Origin: Lytechinus variegatus
Taxonomy: Eukaryota; Echinodermata; Echinoidea; Temnopleuroida; Toxopneustidae
DNA length: 64,000 bases
Assembly: GCF_018143015.1 (NCBI RefSeq)
Contig: NC_054743.1
Span: 34,621,934 to 34,685,933 of the forward strand
Direction of reading: 5' to 3'
Shown: piece by piece, positions 55,590-64,000 of the stretch
Position numbering within the stretch: the first letter of the stretch is position 1
Layout of the letters: every line of letters starts with the position of its first letter
Made by a program: the position numbers and the translations under genes
The notes under the pieces: model-generated
What the model was told of the DNA's origin: nothing
What the model saw: only the letters and a program-made list of their open reading frames with translations
The model's database searches: none

Positions 55590-58340
55590 GTCCAAATTTC
55601 TTTTTTAGATACCGTAAATACTTTCGTACTGCCACGATTGTAAAATATGTCTGACCAAAGTGCTCACACAATCACGTCAAGATTTTTGATCAGCCAAAAT
55701 GATACAGGTATCATTCAAGCATTAATTGTGAAGTTACATAATGTACTTATGTACATCATCCCTTAGTGTTATTTTTCAATTTTTTTTCTTATAATCATGT
55801 CCTTTATTGATATTTCAATATTATTCCTTATTTTGGAAGTATTTGGGCCTTGGATTTGTTAAGTAAACTATGATCCATTCAGAAAAAAAACTGATAATAT
55901 TTTCATGCATTTTTCTCCCATTTCTTCACTCCGGCCCACACCTTGTTTTTCCTAATAACCCTTTAGCATAATAGATTCCTTTCTTCACTACTATTATATT
56001 ATTTTGTTTGTTGTCTGCCTTCATTTCATTTTAGCTTTACACCATTATTTTTCCCCTTATTCCTCATGAAAACTTACTCTTGCAACCATGTCATTTCAAT
56101 AAAAAAATGGGAATGACCCTCAGCCATTCTCTGAAATTAATTATGGACTTTCACAATTTACCTTTATTAAAGCATTGACCTATGTCCATGATTAAAAGTA
56201 ATCGCTAATTCCAAAATGTCAATTTCTTTTTTAAAGTTGAAACACACTTGGTTTTCAATTTTATGTTATGTAATTTGAAAATATTTTGCATGTACATGTA
56301 CATAGAGGCCCAGGCAATTTTTAGTTATCTTGTTTTGTATGAAGCCTCTTCCACGAAAATCTTGATAGATTGCCCTGAAAATGTCATTTTTTCATCATCG
56401 TTTTCAAAACACAAACTCTGTTCAAGACATTTTTTTCACACACTGTACAGTGCCAATTAGCAGATTTTAAATGTATGCGGACACAAGTATGCACCTAGTG
56501 TATGATGATATCGTAAATCATTTAAACTCTTTTCAATTTCTGTAAGATTTGTAACACATTTTCATGTTGCCTCCGTGAGTATGTGCAATAATGTACATAC
56601 TCTAAAAATTGATTTTTGATGAAATTTATCAAAGTTATAGTCACTTGAGGGGGCTTGAGGAATAGCTAACTAGTATAGCTCCAGTATAAAAAAGTACATC
56701 CTTCCTCCTCTTAACCTACACCAGTCCCCCCCCCCCCCCCCCCCTCTTTCCCAAACCGTTCAATTGTCTCCCCCGCTATTTGCTTTCTGAAATTCTAGCA
56801 AGCACATTTCTTAGTTTTTCAATGAATTTCAAATTGCTTCGGAATAAGAGGAAATAAAAATGTGGAGGTATGTCGTGGATGTTGGTGTTATGGTTGTAGT
56901 TTTTAGCCGTGGTTACATATTTTGTGCAGTTATTAAAAAAGATGATGTTGAATTTGAGCAGATCTGACAGCCTTAAATAGTTAGAGCGCTATCAATTAGT
57001 TTTGAGTTTGCATGCATAAAAATGTCAGTATATTTATTTTTTAAATTTACTTAGAAATAAAAACTTTCTAAAAGTGTAGCAATGTTGTTGTTTCCATGAA
57101 CCGTAACAAGAGGCTTTTACTTTTAGATTTTTTTTGTTGAAAATGAGTTTAAAGTGTTAAAACTTTTTGCCTCTTTGGACTCTTTGTGAAAACACAATAC
57201 AACATTTATGCTGTGCATGTGATTATAGTGTAATAGTTTTGGATCGTCTAAATTGAATTTGCATGTTTTACTTTCAATTATGATGAAGATTATTTGTTTT
57301 CCAGGTACACGGTATTAAGAACTGACTTCATGCTCAGTTCTTGTTTTATATTTCCTTGTCTAACCTTGACACATGTACTGTGTTTACTCTCTAGATTCAA
57401 GCATTTAAAAATTATAATTGTAATAAGAAAGTTATTTTTTCTTCTCTTCTCAGAAGTGTTGATTCCCCTGATAATCAAACATTGATGTTGACATTTAGTG
57501 CATGCCCTATTGGTTCAATCACAAAGCTCATTGTTAGTTTTCTGGTCTGCGAGATGTTGTTTTCATTCCAAGGTTATCATGTCAAATCGTGAAAGAAACT
57601 GTCAGTGCTAAATTCATTTTACGTTTGGCCATAATCCAGCTTCATAAGTCCTTTACTATCCCATTTAAATTTGAAAGCAAAGCTGTATACATATTTGAAT
57701 TAAATAAAATACATGTTTTTATATTTCAAACATTCTTTCTTACCCCTTTGTTTTGTATTCCAATCAGGGCTTTCATATGATTGTCTCTTTTAGACAAATT
57801 TTAGGCAAATTTACTAAATTTGTTACATTTTCTGATTATCTGTGCATGCAAATACATTATTTAAGGGAAAGTAATGATCAATCATTGCACCCCCCAAAAA
57901 AAAGTTGGAAAAAAGACCAGAACATTTATATGAAAAAATTCTCTAACCTATACCATGCCCTTTTTTGTTGTCTCTTCTCATGATTAAATCCTATTAAGTT
58001 TTCCAAATGTCTCTGTAAATTTGACATTTTATTCATTTGATATGTTTGTGTGCTATTAGTATTGTTAAGTGTAAGTGCTAATCCTTGTTGAAATTTTTGA
58101 AAAAGTCATTTTGTTGTACATCATTATTTTTTCACTAGAATGAACACATTTGTGTACTTGTCTTATTCGTTCTGTATATTGCCGTATGAGTGTTATTTTT
58201 TAGATAAAAATGCAGTAAAAGTGATTAAAAGTTCCCAACTTACATGTTGAACTTCTTTCTGATTAGTTATATTCTCTGGTCAGTGCCTGGCCCAGCCCAT
58301 CCCTGGGGTTAGTTTCACAAAGATAATAAGTCATAGCTTT
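55590..58340. other. Intron-like DNA, no gene recognised
   Basis: AT-rich DNA with a C-run at 56727-56744. I looked for exons of the Rab-effector gene (second Rab-binding helix, zinc finger) and found none. The open frames are short and without similarity. Confidence 0.45.
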
Positions 58341-58341
58341 A

Positions 58342-58498
58342 TACCTCGGTCACATTTGCTCTACAACGGCCGTAAGGCAAGTCAAAAACATTCGTTTTAT
58401 TCAAACCACCTGTGTTTATAGTAGCTGTTACGAAAATGTTAAAACGGCCGTTTTCGACTCGCCGTACGGCCGCCGTAGAGCAAATTGTGACCGAGGTA
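58342..58498. mobile_element. Palindromic MITE, TACCTCGGTCACATTTG family, copy 3
   Basis: It begins TACCTCGGTCACATTTGCTC and ends GAGCAAATTGTGACCGAGGT. It retains the longest match between arms at the ends and the GACTCGCCGTACGGCCGCCG block on the right. Confidence 0.87.
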
Positions 58499-58828
58499 TT
58501 AAGCTCTAATGTGCTCATAATATTTGATTGAGAAGATTTTTCATTGACCAAGAGAGCATACACGTAGCTTGTTTTCTGACTGATGCTATACTGCATGCAA
58601 CTTGGAATTTTAGACAACTTTGTGAAAAGAACCCCATGGTGCTTCTTTAAGCTGCGCTAACATTAGGACGGACTATTTTGGTTCAAACCTTTCAGTAGTT
58701 CATCTCTTTTTCTTTGTACAACTTAAAGCTGGCCGGGCATGGACCAGCAATTTACTTTTAAATACAGGTAGTTAGAAAAGAAAGCTTTTCTCTGCGGCTT
58801 CATTTTACATGTATACATGTATCACTCA

Positions 58829-59292
58829 TACCGTGTTTACACATTGACTCAGCTCGGGTGTTGAATCCGCGAGCCGGGTTGAACACTGCGAAGAAGGGAT
58901 CAGAGATCGCGTTTATACGTACATATAAAAAGGCGAGTTCAACACGGCTCGCGGATCTCGAACGGAAGAAGAATTATGACGTCGCAAATTAAACGCGGGA
59001 AATTCACCGCCGGAATCGAATCTTGTCCGTGCGAACAACAACAATGCCAAAAGTGAAAGCGCGTGCAGTGACCTGGTCAAGAGAGTTCGACACGGCTTTC
59101 TGTTTACACACAAAAAAATTGCCGAGTCTGACTCGGCTCGCGGGTTGAAACCTACGATTTTGGAGGATCAAAAAAGCCGTGTTCGACACGGCTCGCGGAT
59201 CACACTGATCGCGTTTACACAGCATAAAATTGCCGTGTTGAGCACGGCTCGCGTGTCGAACCCCCGAGCCGTGTCACTGTGTAAACACGGTA
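58829..59292. mobile_element. CpG-rich palindromic MITE with TACCGTGTTTACACA ends
   Basis: It begins TACCGTGTTTACACATTGAC and ends CACTGTGTAAACACGGTA. Internally ACGGCTCGCGG or its complement recurs about six times. The CpG content contrasts strongly with the surroundings. It has no recognisable protein; the open frames are overlapping artefacts of the inverted repeats. Confidence 0.85.
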
Positions 59293-59606
59293 TATGTTTG
59301 TACATATTTCATTTTTATATATCGTGGCTAGGCTGCTAAAACCTGGTATCTCAAAATTTGAATATTATGATGACGGCTCAGAATAAGCTTGATTTTACCG
59401 TTATGACATGGGTAGCAACATTCTTTTGCCTTGAAACAGTTCTTCACAGGTATCAGGAGACTGCTTTTCAGACAATCAGACTGCCACCATTGCTAAATTA
59501 CAGCCTTTTCTAAGCTGCTCTGAAAAGTTTTAAATTTTGAGATCTGCGGCCAAGCCATGATATATATTTCTTTTTTGCTGTTTTTCGTCAGATATATATT
59601 CTTTAA

Positions 59607-60218
59607 TGGGCAAGTCCACCCAACAAAAAAAAACATAATTTGAAAAGTAACTTGAGAGAATTAATAAAATTTTTAATAATGCTGATTATTTCATTATCAG
59701 ATGTGAAAGTTGTGATAATTCAAATTATCACTTCATTTCAGAAAACATTTACAAGTATATGCACAGCCTCATGGCCAATAACATTTTATTATGTGAAATA
59801 TGAAGTATTTCAGTTTTTTGTAATAATATTTAAAACAAAGATTGACTAGTGTGATTTGATAATAAAAAGTCTCCTTGTCAAATCTGAAAAAAACATGAAA
59901 TATTGTATAATTCAAACAGATTAATTTTCATCAGAATTAGAATAATTTATTTCAAATCTCTTTAAAAATTTACACAAAAATACAAATAAAAAATAAAAAT
60001 AGTGAGTATAAAGTGACATCATCGACGACTATCAACTACACTGTACATGTACTAAGTTGCGTATATATATGTAGCTGTTTTGTGATGAAAGGCAAAGTTT
60101 TAAGTCTTTCTTAAATAATAAATATACATTCAACCTTGATTAAAAAGAATTGGCATTATTCTTGTTTGATTTGTCTCTTTTTATTCAAATCAGTGTTTTC
60201 TTGGGGTGGACTTGCCAC
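59607..60218. mobile_element. TTAA-type MITE, GGGCAAGTCCACCC family
   Basis: TTAA at 59603-59606 and TTGA at 60219-60222 flank the element. The ends TGGGCAAGTCCACCCAACA and TTGGGGTGGACTTGCCA are inverted partners. Internally it has TCATCGACGACTATC and AGCTGTTTTGTGATGAAAGG, distant matches to 29515-30283. Confidence 0.8.
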
Positions 60219-60506
60219 TTGATATACGTACATGTACCATGTTCTGTCGTGCATCTTCATGTATATCTTTTGCAGTACATTTTCTTTTCACAATTCCAAA
60301 ATGTATTCATTATCTGATTTTTTCCCCATTTCACGCTATTCATATTAAACAGGACCAATACAAGGTAACATGGTTTGCAATCTTCTTTCCCCATGTTTTC
60401 ATAAGTATTTTATTCCTCTTTTTTTATACTCCTTTATTTTACCCATTCCTTTAATCTTTTCTAATTCATTTTCGTCATGACTCTTGCTGTCCCTCGTTAA
60501 TTTATG

Positions 60507-60626
60507 TTAAATAATTATGTTATGTAATATATGTTATATAATATATTATATGTTATATGATATATCATAAGTTATATGATATATCATAAGTTATATTATA
60601 TATTATATGTTATATAATGTGTTATA
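60507..60626. repeat. TATATGTTATAT-type low-complexity repeat
   Basis: About 120 bases of irregular TTATATGATATATCATAAG and related units. The 60630-61478 stretch beyond shows no gene; 60950-61160 resembles, weakly, the right half of the TTAA-type MITE. Confidence 0.85.
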
Positions 60627-61478
60627 GTACATGTATGATAATGATTTGTTATTCAGTTTGTTGTGGTTTTCGCACTCTGTTTGGAGTTGGGAGAAAGTCA
60701 TACATAAAGAATGTATGACAAACTCCCCTGCTTCCAAACCAACATTTATGATGCACCTTGGGGATAATGCACTATGCTTTCATATTTTGGGATTAAGTTG
60801 ACTAATTGATATTGTTTATTAACCTGATGAATTAAGGAATGTAATGAGTGAGTGATAATGTCACATCCTCGCATTTCCTTTTTACAAATTTTTAAAAATA
60901 ATTTGATCTGAGATCTATTCCTTTTTTTATACAAGTGTATTCATATCTCCTTTGTATTACAAAATTGCAGTCAGCAATCATGAGGATTTCGAATTTTTTT
61001 ATGATTTTATTTGTAAGAATGGGGAGATGACATCTCTTATCACATATTCATGAGAACATGCAGATAGCATGCATAGGTAAAACTGGTTCACAAAAATGTG
61101 CCACAGTTTCATTTTATCAAACTTTTCAAAATTTACATTAAAGTGAAATTTTCATCATTTTGCATACTCAACTTTACTTTAAATACTTCTTTGAATTAAA
61201 AAAAAAGTATTGGATGACTTCAGTCATGGACCTACATGTATTACTGTAGGTCCATGCTTCAATCAATGGACAGTTCAAATTTGTTTTTATTTTGATACAC
61301 TCTGCAAATGCAAGCATATTTGTTCTTATTCCCGGTTTGGTTTGATAAAGGGTGTTTTGGGAATTTTTTGTATAATGGGCAATTCCAGAACTTATGTACA
61401 TGTATATGCTCGACCCCCATTGTTCCCTATCCTTTATTAACTTTATTAAACTTGCCAAATTTTGACAATTTTAGATCT

Positions 61479-61624
61479 GGGGCCTGTTGCAGAAAGAGTT
61501 GCAATCAATCGCAACTTTAAAGATCATGGGCAACTTGATTTTTGACCAATCAAAAGCGCACATTTGGGACTTGCGATTGATTTCTTAAGTTGGGTGTAAT
61601 GCAACTCTTTCTGCAATGGGCCCC
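61479..61624. mobile_element. Short MITE with GGGGCCTGTTGCAGAAAGAG ends
   Basis: The left GGGGCCTGTTGCAGAAAGAG with TTGCA pairs with the right TGCAACTCTTTCTGCAATGG with GCCCC. The interior also folds (CAATCGCAACTT with ACTTGCGATTG). Confidence 0.85.
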
Positions 61625-61670
61625 GGTACAGACTGTCCAACAGAGACAGAGGGACCAGGGGGTGGGCCAT

Positions 61671-61829
61671 TTCATAGAGCTGCTCTTAAGTTAAGAGTGA
61701 CTTTTGGAATGACCAGTGATCCTTTCTTGTGGTATATTGTATACACCATGTTAATTGGAAATGGTTTAACACGCAAGAAGGTTCACCAGTTTGTAAAGTT
61801 GTTCTTAACTTACAAACAGCTTTATGAAA
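61671..61829. mobile_element. Short MITE with TTCATAGAGCTGCTCTTAAG ends
   Basis: Left TTCATAGAGCTGCTCTTAAG and right TTCTTAACTTACAAACAGCT, ending TTTATGAA, are inverted partners. It resembles the ends of 15226-15822. Confidence 0.7.
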
Positions 61830-61990
61830 ACTCCCCAAGAAGGACTATATAGGTGATAGGGGGTTTATATTTTGCCCATATGTGTTATTGTGAGTATATG
61901 TGGAATTATTGTGTTACTTGTCTTGTTTTGTTCTTTTTGTTTTGTAAAATTTGGAGTGTGTTTGGCTTATTAAGGTATTTGTTTTTGTAG

Positions 61991-62005
61991 GCGAGATGAG
62001 GTGGA
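61991..62005 (+). other. Candidate 15-nt microexon
   Basis: A strong acceptor (TTTGTTTTTGTAG) is followed by GCGAGATGAGGTGGA and then the donor GTGAGT. Its phase fits exon 50958-51058 (AA|G): it would add RDEVE after ERVK and keep phase 2. It may be chance, because such signals occur randomly over 13 kb. Confidence 0.2.
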
Positions 62006-62009
62006 GTGA

Positions 62010-63120
62010 GTTTGTATTTTCATTCAAGACTGAATTTGATTTGGGTATGGTGTAAAGATGGAAAGTATATTGTATAAAGAAGGCTAACAATTTTTTTAGA
62101 CTGGCTGTATAGAACTTTGTCCACTTATGTTCTTACTGGTGGCGGGGGAGGTGCTGCCTCAAAGAAACTTAAGACGCAAGTCTAAGGAACTGACTATAAA
62201 GATACAGGTTTAACTGGGGGGGGGGGCAAAAGGTCATGGTAAACCCTGCAAAATTTGAAGAAAAAAAAAGTACATGTAAAACATGTAGAATGCGTTGATT
62301 GAGCACCATTTAAAATGCACAATTCACCGGGGGAGGGGGCTTGTCAAAGTTTCTGGGGTCGAAATGCTCCTCAGTTTAACTGATGACCTTTTTCTTTTTT
62401 TTTTTTTGCTTATCAAGTTTTCTAGGCGCATTCTCTGTTTATGTTTTGTTGTTGATCATTGGTCAGCCAAAGTAAACAAAACTTTTCCAGGGAAGTGTAC
62501 AGGCTGGGTCCTAACATTGGGTATTGAGAGCTGCAGTATATATATCTGCATGCTTTAGTTCTGAACTGACATTACATTTGATTGGGTCTTGTCAAACGCT
62601 ACATGCTTCACTGACATACAAGAAGTCAGTACAAAAGGGGCATTGAGAAAGGCATTTTGGAAGTACTGAAAAGGGAGACAGAGAGGACGAAAAGGGATGT
62701 TCCAGTATGGGTTTTGTTTGGGGGGGCGGGTCTCTCTCTGCATGTTCATGAGAACTGCTTTCAACCATGTTGACAAAATAATGAAAACATTCCGCAACTT
62801 TAATATCATATTCTGATTTGAAACTTTCATTATTCGAACTACTTTCGAATTTCAATCTAGTTATTCAAGTCCTAATGCTTTCATGCTGGTCCTTGTAAAT
62901 CTCTTTAGAACATATCCCTTTAAGGCTGAAAGTAGCCCAAAATGAAACCAGATACAATTCTGTATATACTACAATTAATATAGTCAGGTGTTGTGGTCAC
63001 ATGTTGTACTTGTAGGCAAAGGTCATGTGATATTGGGGTAAAGTTATCCTGGCAACCAGCAAATTCATTACAAAAGTTATAGTTAGCAGTCAGGTAGGCA
63101 TCCTTTGTCAGTACTGTTTC
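62010..63120. other. Intron-like DNA, no gene recognised
   Basis: Contains a G-run at 62216-62225, GGGGGAGGGGG near 62330, and a T-run at 62395-62407. No exon or repeat with a partner elsewhere in the window was recognised. Confidence 0.45.
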
Positions 63121-63126
63121 CTATAA

Positions 63127-63364
63127 TAATGATATTTTATTTACCCAGGGTAGCCACTTCAGGTAGGAAACTGCTCTACCAGCGGGCCCTGCATAACATT
63201 ATATGTTATTATTATCCTTCTCCAATCTAAATGCTGCATGAGCGCCTAGCAAGAAGGCAGAAGGTCCCATTTTTATAAGTCTTTGTAATGACTTGGCTGA
63301 GGGTCGAACCCACGACCTCCCGTTCATTAGGCGGATGCTCTACCACTGAGCCACCATGTCCGGT
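63127..63364 (-). mobile_element. tRNA-derived SINE, TACCCAGGGTAGCC family, well-preserved copy
   Basis: On the minus strand it begins GGTGGCTCAGTGGTAGAGCA (A-box), then GGAGGTCGTGGGTTCGACCC (B-box GGTTCGACCC), as in an RNA polymerase III promoter. The body ends at GGCTACCCTGGGTAAATAAA. The decayed copy at 3438-3633 and the fragment at 37505-37580 belong to the same family. Confidence 0.9.
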
Positions 63365-63597
63365 TAAAATAAGTCATCCTAGACTTTGTACCCCCGAAAA
63401 AAAGCCCAGGTCCCATGGATTGGTTCGTGTGTGAAAGAGTATGCATCACAAATCAATGGGGATAATACACCAATGATAAAAAAAAAGGTTACATATTTCA
63501 GAATAGCGAAAATGTATGTTTTTGGTGATTACTCGCTCTCAATTCCATGTTGGTCTTGATTTTCCTTTGATCTAAAATTCCTCAAAGTGCTTCATAG

Positions 63598-63908
63598 GCC
63601 TGTATACTATGTGCAGTCTAACTCTGTTCTAAAATTATGGGGAGCCAATAATTATAGAATTCTATTTATGCTGTATATTTCTTGTTGACTATTTTGTTTC
63701 CTCTTGCTTTCATAATGAATAAAAATACTTTGAAATGCCTCAGTTATCATGCCCAGACAATTGTAAACAATTGGAGTGTTGAAGGATTTAAGAAATTGGA
63801 TGTGCACTGTTCATAGGAATTTGAGCCTCGATTGGCTATCCATACTGAAAACACAACTTTAAACCTTAAACCAATGTTCAATTTGAATGTGAGTTTGGAA
63901 TATGGGCC
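63598..63908. mobile_element. MITE, GGCCCGTATTCTGAA family, copy 3 (inverted)
   Basis: It begins GGCCTGTATACTATGTGCAG and ends GTTTGGAATATGGGCC. TAAAATTATGGGGAGCCAA near the left and CACAACTTTAAACCTTAAAC near the right show orientation opposite to the copies at 15828 and 17758. Confidence 0.8.
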
Positions 63909-64000
63909 ACAGGGTTTACACTTGCTTTCGAGAGCAAAGAAATCAACTATGAATATACATGTAGGTGCACGATAACAGTAGTCCTATTTCTTTAAAGAAT

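Noticed and set aside
57294-57485. Segment after TTTTCCAG at about 57302 as a Rab-effector exon
   Set aside because: The acceptor is good, but the following peptide does not resemble the second Rab-binding helix or a zinc finger and no consensus donor closes it in phase.
58913-59339. Cluster of overlapping open frames
   Set aside because: They are produced by the CpG-rich palindromic element, which leaves several frames free of AT-rich stop codons.
63301-63360. Possible functional tRNA gene on the minus strand
   Set aside because: A- and B-box-like sequences are present, but the acceptor stem is not formed and the segment continues into a SINE body with other copies in the window.

Overview
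This is a eukaryotic, intron-rich, AT-rich window from an invertebrate deuterostome. A sea urchin or another echinoderm is the most likely source. That is an inference from short conserved genes broken by kilobase introns, abundant ACATGTA-type microsequence, tRNA-derived SINEs with invertebrate-type heads, and a very dense load of small palindromic DNA transposons (MITEs). No ribosomal RNA, CRISPR array or bacterial-type operon is present.

Four host genes can be supported. (1) Minus strand, about 4437-7504: a class A (rhodopsin-like) G-protein-coupled receptor in three visible coding exons, with an Asp-Arg-Val motif after TM3, Cys-Trp-x-Pro in TM6, Asp-Pro-Val-Ile-Tyr in TM7 and a long charged third cytoplasmic loop. 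Its N-terminal exon was not found. (2) Plus strand, 10664-14888: TIMM13, the small mitochondrial intermembrane-space chaperone, complete in three exons (97 aa, twin CX3C). (3) Minus strand, 22165-28459: DYNLT1, the Tctex-type dynein light chain, complete in three exons (113 aa). TIMM13 and DYNLT1 converge, with about 7.3 kb of repeat-rich DNA between their stop codons. (4) Plus strand: the first coding exon (50958-51058) of a synaptotagmin-like (Slp-type) Rab effector. A CpG-rich block near 34.5-34.8 kb and a well-bounded 83-nt segment at 46054-46136 could be its upstream non-coding exons. The rest of this gene lies beyond the window or in very small exons.

Region by region: 0-4 kb holds two adjacent palindromic MITEs, a tandem duplication, an (AT)n run, a LINE reverse-transcriptase tail and a SINE. 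4.4-7.8 kb is the receptor. 10.6-14.9 kb is TIMM13, whose first intron carries a 1-kb foldback. 15-18.6 kb is a MITE and SINE cluster. 22-28.5 kb is DYNLT1, with an unusual 1.36-kb element in intron 2 and a 0.76-kb foldback in intron 1. 29.2-33.7 kb is a nest of elements, including a degenerate array built round a GCGCGAAGCGC hairpin motif. 34-36.9 kb is a putative promoter followed by repeats. 41.9-44.3 kb is an old TTAA-type MITE with two later insertions. 44.5-49.9 kb holds several MITE families. 51-64 kb is intron-like DNA of the Slp-type gene, with a satellite rich in nuclear-receptor half-sites.

The strongest candidates for something undescribed are two otherwise different elements (22371-23733 and 42386-44019) with the same plan: short GGGC-type terminal inverted repeats, no visible coding capacity, and eight copies of an element-specific 15-bp motif (GTTACGTATGGGACA or GTAACGTGAGTAACC), each including one pair that abuts exactly. 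Also notable are the hairpin-motif array at 31.1-32.6 kb and the AGGTCA satellite at 53.98-54.63 kb. All family assignments rest on reading the sequence; no database search was possible.
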